DNA of 64,000 nt from Maratus speciosus. Lineage: Eukaryota > Arthropoda > Arachnida > Araneae > Salticidae. Positions 10,428 through 21,097 of the stretch are shown in pieces (the first letter of the stretch is position 1; each line of letters starts with the position of its first letter). The DNA is taken from assembly GCA_963932465.1 (NCBI GenBank), contig OZ010786.1, forward strand, positions 272,956,411 through 273,020,410, given 5' to 3'. Under the pieces are notes generated by a model. The model had not been told where the DNA came from, did not search any database, and saw nothing but the letters and a program-made list of their open reading frames with translations. Position numbers and translations under genes: made by a program.

Positions 10428-12008
10428 GAAAGAAAAATCATGTGTTGAGCATAGATTATGAAACACTTTCCAACACTTCCTGGAGGCTTTAACAAAACTT
10501 CGTTATTTAGGGAAATAAGTTTTATAAGATAACTAAGTAAACATTTTAGAAAATGTATAAAACATTTGAAAGCCCCGTGGTGTAGTGGTCAGAGCATCTG
10601 ACTGCCGCAAAGCAGGTCGAGAGTTCGACTCTCGACTGGGCAAGGTTCACTCAACCTTTCATCCCTTTGGGGTCGATAAAATGAGTAGCAAGCTTAAGCT
10701 TGCTTGAAAACTAAACACCGAGGGTCTCGCGCTAGGTTGACCACATGGCCAGAACGAATGCTGCATAGCACCTCGGAGCCCAGGGTGAAGAAAACAGAGA
10801 TGGGCACTGTCGTCCCTGATTCTTCATGGATTGTATAGCCGCAGAATTTAGTTTTTTTATAAAACATTTGAAAAACTGGTTTCAGCAGTTATCGTTCATA
10901 GCCAAATATGTATTCCAATTCTTTTGAACAGCCCTGTATTTGATCTGTACGTTGATATATATACTATTTAATAGGGAAATTTAGTTTAGCAGGAAAACGA
11001 ATAACAGGTTGAAATTTCTCTTTCAGCCATTTATACTAATAGATGGAAACATGCTTGAATACTTTTGTACAACCCTGCAGTTAACCTAGTACCTTTATTA
11101 CACGCCACTATTTAGTTAAAATTTAATTCAAACTAAAACATTCTTAAAACTATTGAAATCACATTTCCAGAAATGATTATTTATAGACGGCCATGTATCC
11201 AATTCTTTACGTGACCCTGTATATAATTTTATCTCCATTCTACAAACATTTCTCAGTAAACTAAATGCAGTTTAGCGTAAAAATGCTTAACTCATTTAAA
11301 ACCACCTTTTAGCAATTTGCACTCATACCCAGGAACCATTAGGAATTCTTTTGTGTAGCCCTGTATATGAATTATAGCCTTTATACGTACCACATAGTAT
11401 GTATAAATATAGTGAAACAGAAAAGAGCATATCATAATTAAAAATGCATTTCCAGCAATCAACGCTAATGTACAGTACTTCTGATACAATATAGTATCTG
11501 AAATCTTTTGTGTGTTCCTGTATATGCTATGCACTTCGTATATTAAATGAAATAAGTTATTGTAAACCTCAGCGAGGTACAGCAATTTTATTATACATGA
11601 AATAATTTAGTATATTTAAAATACGCCGCAAACAATTACACTTATATCATTATGTAACGAAATTCTTTTCTATGTCCCTGTAAATGAATAATAACAATTC
11701 TCCACATCGCGTGTTCTGCAGAATGCATATTTTAGTGCACTTCATTAATGCATATCAATTTTATTATGTTTGAAAGCGTGTAACACCATTAAAAATAATT
11801 TTAAATAATTTTTTATGTAACGGAAAACTTTTGACTATCCCTGTAAATGAAGTGCAAATGCTATAACCTTCCTTTAAAATAGGGAACGTACTATGGTAAA
11901 CATTAATAACATCCAAAAATTTCAGGGCAATCGGAGTATATTTACGAGAGTTAGAGCGCGGACAGATGGGCAAGCAAATGAAGTCATAAACACTTTTCAA
12001 CTTCGTTG
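10428..12008 (-). repeat. Right arm of the large inverted repeat
   Basis: Reverse complement of 84-1997. It keeps the same internal units, seen here as ccctgtaaatgaa, gccctgtatatgaa and accctgta boundaries. It carries a SINE (10572-10857) that the left arm lacks, and it lacks the 571-bp transposon of the left arm. The minus frame of 97 aa at 11292-11585 runs across repeat units and is not a gene. Confidence 0.85.
10572..10857 (+). mobile_element. tRNA-derived SINE with 16-bp target-site duplication
   Basis: The head gccccgtggtgtagtggtca resembles a tRNA 5' half with an A box, and agttcgactctcg a T arm/B box. The body contains ccctttggggtcgataaaat, a segment reminiscent of SINEs from molluscs and chelicerates (from memory, unchecked). 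The tail ends in a short T-run. TATAAAACATTTGAAA flanks it exactly on both sides (10556-10571, 10858-10873). The left arm of the large inverted repeat holds the empty site (about 1848-1864). This is strong evidence of retroposition by an active LINE partner. Confidence 0.9.
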
Positions 12009-12175
12009 GAAAGTGTTAAAAAGGAAAGAAAAAAAATACATTTCTAGAATATTTTTTTATTATGTTTTCATGTTAATAGCGATATGTTTTAGGTTTTAAT
12101 TTATATTATCCTTGAAAATATTTATGATCACCAGTAAGTTGGCCATTTTAAAAATATCGGATACGTATCAAAATA

Positions 12176-12655
12176 TCGGATATACAAGGTGCCATAGTTA
12201 AACTGACAGTACTCATAGTGTTTTGTAGCGCGATCTAATTGAAAGAATGACGCCAAATGTTGTAAGAAGATTAAGCAAGACAGGGGACGAAAGATTCCGC
12301 GAAAAAAAATTAATTCCAAAAGTCACCGTTGTGGAATAAGTAGCGCTCTGTAACAGAAAAGAGAGTTTTAAAAAAGGCAGAATCAATACTGAAATAAAAC
12401 TACCTTTTTTTTAACACATTTGATGACTTTAGTATTGATTCTGTTTTTTATAAACTCTCTTTTCTGTTACACAGCGCCACATATTCCCTCGCGGTGACTT
12501 TTGGAACTAATTTTTTTTTTCTTGGAATCCTTCGTACCCGTCCAGTTTAGTCTTCTTACAAAATTTGGCATCATTCTGTCAATTAGATCGCGCTACAGAA
12601 TACTCTGATTACTGTCAGTTTAAGTATGGGCACTTTGTATATGAAAATTTCGGAT
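12176..12655. mobile_element. Long foldback element, ~480 bp
   Basis: The left half (acaaggtgccatagttaaac, agcgcgatctaattgaaaga, agtcaccg, gctctgtaacagaaaagaga) is mirrored by the right half (tctcttttctgttacacagc, cggtgactt, tcaattagatcgcgctacag, gggcactttgtat). The loop is about 12390-12420. No coding capacity. A second atatcgga motif flanks both sides. Confidence 0.75.
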
Positions 12656-14335
12656 ATATTTTTTTTTTCTGAAAATATCATGATATTTACGAAACCCTGC
12701 ATGTGGTAGAAAGGAATGTGCCACGGTGTAACGGTAATATTCTGATCATCTAGATTATATTTTTTATGACTTCAATGCCTGTATGGTCATTATAGAAATT
12801 GTGTTAGCTTATATTTCTATACGTCAGTTATAAATAATTATATTTATACATGTTGTAACATTTGAAAAATAATAAATGAATCTATAAATACAAGATATAA
12901 GTTACATAGGAGAGCTATAAACACAAGCTATAGATTATATAGGATTTACTTTACATAAATTTCATAGCTATAAATTACATAGAAGCTATAAATTACATAG
13001 GATGATAGCTCTATCCTGATTCTGTTCTTATTTTGATACAGCAATTTACTTTTGAGTACTGCGTATATATCTGTATATCATTTTAGATGAATATTCTATA
13101 TGACTATTGTGTATTATACAATTGTATTGTTAATTATCAAGATGAACCAAAGAACAGTTGTTTTATTATCCTCCTAAAAATAATAATTTACTCCAAAACC
13201 TTTAGCATACATTAGAACAGAGACACAAATGCAAAGAGTTTAAGAAATAAAAGTTAGATGACCAGATAACAAGTTAGCAGATAACAGTAGATTTTTCAAT
13301 CTACGTTAATATAATAAAAAGAGAACTCTTGACTGACTCATCAACACAGCGCTGAAACTACAAAAGTCAGGATCACGGAACTTGGGCAGTAGATTGCTGT
13401 TATGACTCGGACAAGCAATAAGAAAGGATTTCTGAAAATTCACTCCCTAAAAGGGTTAAAGGTAAAGTCGAGAGTTTTAGGTCATTTCGGCATATCTGAG
13501 CAGCAATTTTATGTAAGAGCGTAAAATTCAGCAATTAAAAATCTACTACAAAAATAATTAAACACATATTTTAGCAATTTCAGTACTATTTTAATGATTT
13601 CGTCATCAGCATCAACTATGAACTCGATTATGTAAGATTAGGCGAAAAAGACTGCTATTGCTGATTTTTTTATTAGAAATTTTTTGTATGCCATTTTTAC
13701 AAGGAAAAGTCTTGTTTCCATTTCATAATATCAAGCAGGACGGTCGTTCTGCCAAGCCAAGCTGAAAAAAAAAATGCTAACCTCGCCAAACAAACAAACG
13801 CCAAGAATAAAACGCAAGACACCGTAACTGCTTATTATACTGAACACAACTTCCCCATGTTAAATCGACCAAACATGTCAGCGTAAAATTTCCCATATCA
13901 AAAGAATCAATCATAGCAGAAAAATAAAAAAAAAACCAGAAGGACCTAATGGAAAAGATCTTCAATTTGAGACCAAATGCATCCTCATAAATTAATTATG
14001 AACAGAGATATAGATTTTTTAAAATAACGTCGAGATACTGAAAATGACCGATTTTTTTTCTTCGTATCACCTTATGCTTCAATCGAGGTAGAGACTTAAA
14101 TAATGGACATAAAAAAGTAAGGATTGCATTTTTGTACAGATATTTACTCAATCTACGTGCTTTTATAAAATTCAGCTTTAAAAACACAAATTTTCTATTC
14201 TTAATTAGTGAAAAACTGTTAATTAATTCTAAAGTTTATAAATTATGCCAAACAGCGATAAACCCGCCAAACCATTTAGAAGTCTTATACTATTCTTTTA
14301 TATTATCCTTTTACATTGATTTCATCGAAGAAAAC
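12656..14335. other. A+T-rich stretch, small degenerate repeat only
   Basis: At 12885-13010 the phrase ctataaattacata(g/a) recurs as a weak tandem repeat. The rest, including frames of 62-63 aa near 13.8-14.2 kb, shows no motif or repeat I can support. Confidence 0.5.
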
Positions 14336-14338
14336 TAT

Positions 14339-14436
14339 GGCCGAGATCCAAATAGATTTTTCGCTGTTAGCGAAATGAGTTTGAACAATCAGAAGCCAGA
14401 ATGTTTGAGAGTTTTTGCTGTTTCTGGATCCCGGCC
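14339..14436. mobile_element. MITE family A, copy 1 (98 bp)
   Basis: The ends ggccgagatccaaatagat and tttctggatcccggcc are inverted. TAT lies on each side, a possible 3-bp target duplication. It shares the core ttttcgctgttagcgaaa with the copies at 14506, 16072 and 17623. Confidence 0.65.
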
Positions 14437-14505
14437 TATGTCATAAAAATTTTGAGTCATTTTCTTAGTGCCATGGATGAAGTGCAATGTTTACAGAAAT
14501 CTAGA

Positions 14506-14659
14506 CTGGGATCCAGATAGATTTTTCGCTGTTAGCGAAACGAGATTCACCAATCAATAGCCTGCATTGCTGCAAACAGCGAAAAGTTCGCAAAAGTGCA
14601 AGCTTTTGATTGATGAATCTCGTTTCGCTAACAGCGAAAAATCTATCTAGATTGTGGCC
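14506..14659. mobile_element. MITE family A, copy 2 (~154 bp)
   Basis: gggatccagatagatttttc and ttcgctgttagcgaaacgag are mirrored by ctcgtttcgctaacagcgaa and aaaaatctatctagat. The inverted arms are about 65 bp and almost perfect, so this copy is the best preserved of the family. Confidence 0.8.
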
Positions 14660-14874
14660 AATTATGTTGAACAGTATTTTGCATTTCCACATCCAGGAAG
14701 GGTATTGATGTCATAACAACAGTGCATATTCGAAACTATTTAAGGCATTGATTCTGAACTCCTTTGCTATACATTTCAATATTAAAGAAGTTGTTGTTTC
14801 AATAGTTTTAGTACTTTTCTCTATTGCTCACTCTAAAACACAAATATCGAAATTTAACCAACAGCGCTCAGAAA

Positions 14875-15256
14875 CTATAGCGCCTAGAATATATAGTGTT
14901 GAAATCGGCTAACCCTGTAATACTTAAAAAAGCGCTAAAATATTGTATCCCTTAAATGTGCAATGATACTGCTGCAATATGCAGATCGCAGCGACATCTG
15001 CAGGATATTTTTTACAACTGCAAGAAATTGCTAGTCGCAATGTAATAATAAGTAATAATGTATATAAGTAATGTATACATAGTAATAATAATAATGTAAT
15101 AAAAGTAGCAATGTAATAATAGTAATACGAAAATCCCGTAGATGTCGCTGCGATCGACACTTGAAATTTTAGCATTATCGTCGCACATTTAAGGGATACA
15201 AATTTTTAGAACTGTTTGGATAGCATATTTCCACACTAGGTATTCTAGGCGCTGTA
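14875..15256. mobile_element. MITE family B, copy 1 (~380 bp)
   Basis: The left end tatagcgcctagaatatata and inner tgtatcccttaaatgtgc are mirrored by gcacatttaagggataca and ggtattctaggcgctgta. The centre holds a (taataatg)n-like patch about 15040-15130. cgcagcgacatctgcaggat pairs with gtagatgtcgctgcgatc. Confidence 0.75.
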
Positions 15257-15259
15257 TCA

Positions 15260-16049
15260 GAAACAACACTATAACAGAGAGCCTTTATACATAAGAGTGG
15301 TGATATATGCACAGGAGGCATGCTCATTTCAAGTTTTTGTCGAAAGTACGGAAATCCGCTTTTTTGAATAGAGGAACATGGAACATGAGATGTAGATATG
15401 GATTGCCTAGATGAGAGCATCTGTACATCCAGTCGAGAGGTGAAGTCGTCTATTGAGGCATGATAGGGAGATATTCAATCTACGTTATGATCACATGGTC
15501 AAGGCAAGAACGTCTAGCCTAAAGAAGGGAAGGCTCCGTCTACGTAATGCAAATCCCTACTAGCCAATGAAACAGTTCATGGGAGAAAGCAGTAGTACAC
15601 TGTTAAAAATATCGTGAAAAATTACCTCTGTTTTTAAAGGCTATCTGTATTCTGACCAATGAGAACGCTTCATAGGCGTTTATGTAGCGTTCACATTGGT
15701 TAGAAAATAGAGAAGCTTTAAGAACAGAGGTAGTTTCCTGTTTCCCTTCTTATCAGTTAGAAATTCTTTGGTAAATTACCGGTACCACGTGACTTTTTCA
15801 GCCTCGAACCCATATTTGGAAAATCCTCCATTAGAAGATACGCGCATGGACAATCTCTATTAGACTAGGGAAATAATTCAACATGCATTAGCCTGACGAT
15901 AATGGCATGCTCGCAAAGAACTTTTACCAATAAACATTTATTGGCCGTATGTCGCTACTTCGTTATAGAGACACACTTGTTACTAATTAGATCCTGGCCT
16001 TAATGTATCAAAATACGGAGTTTGCTTTCTGTACTATTCCTGAGCTCAG
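15260..16049. other. Intergenic stretch with a TIR-like remnant
   Basis: At 15599 CACTGTTAAAAAT copies the end of the 9205 MITE. From 15625 aattacctctgttttt pairs with aagaacagaggtag at about 15720, suggesting a decayed foldback of about 140 bp (15599-15740). The rest is unremarkable. Confidence 0.45.
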
Positions 16050-16448
16050 TTATAGCGTCTAGAAATATAGGTCGGGATCCAGTTACATTTTTGCAAACAG
16101 TGAAAAGTTAGCAAAAATTCTGGCTTCTGATTGGTCAATCTCGTTACGATAACAGAGAATGTCTACCTAGATCACGGTCATAGTATGGAAATCGACTATT
16201 CCAGTAATGCTTTAAAAAGTGAATCCCATAAATATTGAAAAATACTGAATGACAAATGTCGATAGGAGCAACATTTTCTAGATCTTCTCTGAGCAAAACG
16301 TTTTCTTTTGAAATAGTTATGTTGGAATTACCATATGTCGCTGTAATCGACATTCGTCGTTCAGCCTCGTTCAACATTTATGGGATACAATTTTTTAGCA
16401 CCTTTTTAATAAGCCGATTTTTAAACTACATCTTCTAGAAACTATAGC
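16050..16448. mobile_element. MITE family B, copy 2, disrupted by a family A insertion
   Basis: Family B ends ttatagcgtctaga and tctagaaactatagc enclose the inner tgaatcccataaatattga / acatttatgggatacaa. The left arm is split at 16072-16180 by a family A MITE. Confidence 0.65.
16072..16180. mobile_element. MITE family A, copy 3, nested in family B
   Basis: Begins gtcgggatccagttacattt and ends ctagatcacggtca. It interrupts the family B sequence ctagaaatatag / tagtatggaaatcg, leaving TAG on both sides, which again suggests a 3-bp target duplication. Confidence 0.6.
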
Positions 16449-16624
16449 TTCGTTATAGCGTCTAGATTATATGTTGCAGAAATCGACTATCCCAGAAATA
16501 CTTAAAAAAATAAGCGGAAGTATTGAATCCCTTAAATATACAACGATGTCGAATTCCAAACAGTCATTTGCATCGACATCAGAAGGATATTTTTTAAAGA
16601 AGAAAGAGATATGTGTAATGCACC
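16449..16624. mobile_element. MITE family B, half copy
   Basis: gttatagcgtctagattata, aatcgactatcccagaaata and ttgaatcccttaaatataca follow the family B left arm. The other arm is missing or replaced. Confidence 0.6.
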
Positions 16625-16828
16625 GCTACAGTGTCTAGAATACATAATGTGGAAATTTGCTATCCAAGAACCGCTAAAAAGTGTATCCCTTAAATGTGCA
16701 CTGACGCTGAAATCCAGGGAGATGATCGCAGCGACATCTGCGATATATTTTCAAATTTCAAAGTAAACATTGTATTATTACAGCGGGTTTGACGCAGAGC
16801 ACACAGGTCAGATGAATGTTAATAAAAC

Positions 16829-16877
<49 letters not shown>

Positions 16878-16984
16878 TTACAGCGTCTAGACCAAATTGT
16901 CTTGGGGTTTTGGGAAATATCCTGCAGATATCGCTGTGATCGACTGATTGGATTTCCACACTATATATTCTAGACGCTGTAGCA
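16625..16984. mobile_element. MITE family B, copy with internal A45 tract
   Basis: gctacagtgtctagaataca and gtgtatcccttaaatgtgc form the left arm; ccacactatatattctagac and gctgta form the right end. A 45-bp A run (16831-16875) lies inside, next to a second cagcgtctagac motif, so the interior has been rearranged or contains the tail of an insertion. Confidence 0.6.
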
Positions 16985-17065
16985 CCGCGGTAGCCTGACT
17001 TTTTCGTTTCCATCGAAGTAGATATAGATGACGTCATTTGAAGCTGTTCCTAAAGTGTGGCCAGC

Positions 17066-17200
17066 TCATCACGTCACACGGGGTTGATTATCTGTACACG
17101 GCAATGGACACAAAAAAAATCGGCGCACCGCTTTGTACTAATCATCGTGTAAAGATGATCCAACTCCGTGTGACTTTTAAACGTCATGAACTGACCTCTT
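17066..17200. repeat. Imperfect foldback
   Basis: ctcatcacgtcacacggggt and tgattatctgtacacg are roughly mirrored by cgtgtaaagatgatccaact and ccgtgtgacttttaaacgtc. It lies inside an open frame (17038-17397, 119 aa) that I do not accept as a gene. Confidence 0.45.
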
Positions 17201-17417
17201 ATGTCTTTGGTCACGCTAACACCCACCCCCTTGCGTCCGCCATATATAGCGGCATCTTACACTGGAGACTGCTAAATGGGCTGCTATCGGTCCAAATCAA
17301 GAGAGAAAAGGGCAGAAGAGGGAGAAAGAACTCGTTTTTTTTGGTATGTAATTTTTCACCCGGGAAGATTGACATGTCTGCTCCTCTCCTTTCATAGCTT
17401 CATGATGGTGAAATAAA

Positions 17418-17620
17418 TCAACGCCCCTTAGGTATTTGAGAAAGTCTTGACACGCGTCACGAAACATCATACAAAGCAGGCAAAGCAAAGGAACAAAATC
17501 ATTCATTGGCTCGTGGATATGAACGAGCCAATGAATGATTTTTCTTCTTTGTTTTGCCTGCTTTGTGTGATATTTTCCTGACGCGTGTCAAGGCTTTCTC
17601 GAATATTTAAAGGGCGTTGA
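17418..17620. mobile_element. 203-bp hairpin MITE
   Basis: The ends TCAACGCCC and GGGCGTTGA enclose almost perfectly mirrored arms (cttgacacgcgtca / tgacgcgtgtcaag; aaagcaggcaaagc / gttttgcctgcttt; attcattggctcg / cgagccaatgaat) with a loop of about 8 nt. It abuts the next MITE with almost no gap. Confidence 0.85.
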
Positions 17621-17622
17621 AT

Positions 17623-17800
17623 GGGCCGGGATCAAGATGCATTTTACGCTATTAGCGAGATGAGATTGATCAATCAGAAGCATGCATTTTTGAGAACTTT
17701 TTTATGTTTGCAGTAAACACCGAAAAGCCTGCAAGGATGGAGGCTACTGATTGGTCAATCTAATTTTACTAACAGAGAAAAATTTATCTGGATCCCGGAC
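17623..17800. mobile_element. MITE family A, copy 4 (~178 bp)
   Basis: ggccgggatcaagatgcatt and cgctattagcgagatgagat are mirrored by aatctaattttactaacaga and atttatctggatcccgga. Diverged but clearly the same family as copies at 14.3-16.2 kb. Confidence 0.7.
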
Positions 17801-18063
17801 ATTAACTTTGTTTGGTTAAGACGATTTTGAATAAAATCAAATCAGAAAGCCAATGTTTTTTAACTTTTCTGGTTAGTTTAATCGAAATCTTCCACGTCTA
17901 TTACTGAAAACTGAGTTACTGTACTTTGGACAAAAACTTGAATATGAGTACACGACTTGTGCATATGTCACCACTCTTACATATAAATGTACTCTGTTAT
18001 GAGCATGATGCTAAGCGCAGCTGGTTAAATTTGAGTATCTGGGTGTTAGAGAAAGCAATAGTG

Positions 18064-18188
18064 GCCCACGGTGGCTGAGTGGATAAGACACCACGCTGCT
18101 AATCGCTTGAGAGCGTAGGTGGGGGCGGGTTTGAATCCCGCCGTGATCTGATATATATGTATTCAATAAAACACACAAATAAACAAAC
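18064..18188 (+). mobile_element. tRNA-Ser-like SINE with 11-bp target duplication
   Basis: gcccacggtggctgagtgga resembles the 5' half of a class II (Ser/Leu) tRNA with an A box. ctgctaa resembles a GCT anticodon loop, and cgggtttgaatcccgccgtg is a good T arm with B box. The stems around the anticodon do not pair well. An A-rich tail (aataaaacacacaaataaac) follows. AAGCAATAGTG flanks the unit (18053-18063, 18189-18199). This is a retroposed tRNA-derived SINE, not a tRNA gene. Confidence 0.8.
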
Positions 18189-18199
18189 AAGCAATAGTG

Positions 18200-18561
18200 A
18201 AAGTAGAGTTGCCATGGAGACAACGACTTCTTTAATTCGTATAGAAAATTAATGAATAGTTGTAAATGACTTAAGTTTAAAATGTAGGCAAATGCTCTGA
18301 AAATATCAATGGCCCCCATCTAGTATTTTACAAAAGTAATTTAATATATTCACATGATGTATAAGTTGATGCAACTCTTAGCTAATGAAAATTCTGCAAC
18401 AAGACTTGTGTAGGTAGATCTTTTCAATGATTAATTCAGAATTCTAAGAACAAAAAGAAGTTCTTAAGCGCTCTTCCTCACCCCTCCCCCCTCAAAAAAA
18501 AAATTACGATAGAAAGATATAAGTATTTGGATAACTTCAGTATTTCTGTGATCTTTTGCCA

Positions 18562-18620
<59 letters not shown>

Positions 18621-19360
18621 ATAAAACAAATTTGACGAACGATAAGACTATAGATTTCAGGCAATTTTTAACTGGAAAAAATTTAATTCTAATGTTTATG
18701 CGGCGTTAATAATAGACTATTAAAGATAATCAATTTACGGGAATTTTTATACGAAATTATATTCTCACATTTATGCAAATAGGTATGGATAAACAGACTT
18801 GGGTAAAATTACATATTTATTCTTTCTTCTCTATAACACGATCTAAAGGAAGATTAAGTTATATGTACAGTTTATATCTTTAAATTTTTAGATTTTTTTT
18901 TATCAAAAATGTTTCATCATTATGTCTAGAATTGCTAGATTTACTTCTTTAGATAGATCTTCGATTCTTTAGATGCCTGCGGGTTTTCATTCTCGGATTA
19001 TCCGTAGGTATTTGCAAAGGTAAATTTATTTTGCAAAACCGTCAGCAAAAAAAAAAAGTTAGAACAAACAATTAATTGACAGACTAACTGTAAATATATA
19101 TTTTATTTTGACTCTATTTGATTTTTACTAAATGTTCATCCTTCATAGAAAATTTTAAGGAGATATAAATTGAGAAAGACTGATACTTTGAAAGAAGAAA
19201 TTGACTTTCCTTACTTTTAAATTATTAATTACTCTAAAAAATGAATGATAGGTAAACAAAATGTATACTATTGTGTTTGTTTCCTGCTTATAAAGGCTAT
19301 ACAAGGACTAATTTTAGCGAGTAGAATTATTTATATAATCTGTTTAAAAAAAAGAACTGA
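18200..19360. other. A+T-rich stretch with an A52 tract
   Basis: A 52-bp A run occupies 18568-18619. The segment near 19165-19260 (aaattgagaaagactgatac) is loosely repeated near 19763-19870 inside the following palindrome loop. Nothing coding is recognised. Confidence 0.5.
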
Positions 19361-19408
19361 TATCTACTAAAAAACAACTTTTCAAAAGTAAAAAAAAAAA
19401 AAGCCAAG

Positions 19409-19455
<47 letters not shown>

Positions 19456-20239
19456 GGAAAGTTGTGGCTAAAAAATAGTGTGATATCAAATTTCCAAGCT
19501 TATATTATGGCACTTATTTAACATTTTTTATTAAAAATTTACCATACGTAAGTCGAGTACCTAAGTATGCGTTGATAGAAAGCCTTTTCTCCTTTACTAA
19601 ATACATCATAACGTGTTTCTGAAAATTAATATTTTTTTTAATTATGCATGATAGGCTTGGCGGCCATCTTTCCATATTTTACACAAATTTCTAAGCAGAC
19701 AAGCTCGTAATATGTTTGCATTATTAAGAATTTTGAACTTCTAGTTTTGTCTACAAACAGATAAATTAAGAAAGTCTTTTATTTTGAAAAAAAAAAAAAA
19801 AAGAAATTGATTTTTACTGCTTTAACTAATTAATTAACCCCCTCCGAAAAAAAAGAATCATAAGATGAAACCTGAAGTTACTTCAACTTTATTTTAAGAC
19901 ACAAATTTCTAGGCACTCATTTCCATAAATTAAAAGCATAAAATGTTTGCTTTAGCAACAATTTCGAATTTCCGATCTTAACAATGTACTTGTGTGCTTA
20001 GAAATTTGCGTAAAATATGGAAAGATGGCCGCCAAGCCCATCATGCATAATTAAAAAAAAAATATTAATTTTCAGAAACACGTTATGATGTATTTAGTAA
20101 AGGAGAAAAGGCTTTCTATCAACGCATATTTAGGTACTCGACTTACGTATGGTAAATTTTTAATAAAAAATGTTAAATAAGTGCCATAATATAAGCTTGG
20201 AAATTTGATATCACACTATTTTTTAGCCACAACTTCCCC

Positions 20240-20282
<43 letters not shown>

Positions 20283-20330
20283 CTTGGCTTTTTTTTTTTT
20301 TACTTTTGAAAAGTTGTTTTTTAGTAGATA
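19361..20330. repeat. Near-perfect palindrome, 337-bp arms, ~297-bp loop
   Basis: 19361-19697 is the reverse complement of 19995-20330 with very few differences. It runs from tatctactaaaaaacaactt at the outside to cggccatctttccatatttt at the inside. Even the homopolymers are mirrored: A35-G9 on the left, C12-T31 on the right. The loop (19698-19994) is unrelated A+T-rich sequence. The open frames at 20284-20631 come from the right arm and its flank and are not genes. Confidence 0.9.
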
Positions 20331-21096
20331 TATAGATACCATAACAAATAAAGTTTCGCTAAAAGCTACGCCATTTGGTTATTTTTTCCCATATTGCCTT
20401 GAAATCGTACATTTCTCTGCACATGCAGCAAAGAAATTGTACATTCTCATTCCGATGTTTTTCTATGATTTTGTCAGTAACTTTCCTGCTTTTTTTTTAT
20501 CTAGTTATGTTCAGAAATGTACAGATCTTCGTTATTGTGTTCGCCATATTATTGCATTTTTATTTATTTTACCTGTAAAGCACTCATGGGCAAAAACAAG
20601 TGGTTCTGCTAGTAGGAAATACAGATCTTGAATCCAATCACCTTGACGTACCACATCACCTATAAAATCCAATTTTGCAACATATTCTTATATATTTTAA
20701 AGATATATTTTTGTCCGTATGCTAAAAAAAAATCCCTTTTTCAAAAGCAATAGTACTTACGAAGTACTAGTTTGTAAAGAAAAAACTATTTTATTATTAA
20801 TTCATGGTGCGGCCATGGATTTTTTGTAGAGATATTTTAAAACACTATTATTCATTTAAAATTTCGGAAAAGAAGTACGTTCAAGCACTTCAAGCCCATT
20901 GTTTTCCACAGTTTTTTAATACAGCAATCACTATAACGGGATTCTCAAAAAATGGAACTTTGTGCGTTTCGCGTCCGTTAAACGTATACGAAAATCACTA
21001 GAACGAAATATCCCACTATAATGGAGCTTTTTGTGCTTCGTTTTTATAAATCGTTAATGCGAAAATCACTTTAATAGAAACCGCTACTAAGACTAG
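20331..21096. other. A+T-rich stretch with a short tandem duplication
   Basis: cactataa(c/t)gg, ttgtgc-ttcg and gcgaaaatcact occur twice (about 20930-21000 and 21011-21073). No gene is recognised; the 65-aa frame at 20804-21001 overlaps the duplication. Confidence 0.45.
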
Positions 21097-21097
21097 A

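Noticed and set aside
17038..17397. 119-aa plus-strand ORF
   Set aside because: It crosses an imperfect foldback and has no motif or exon signal.
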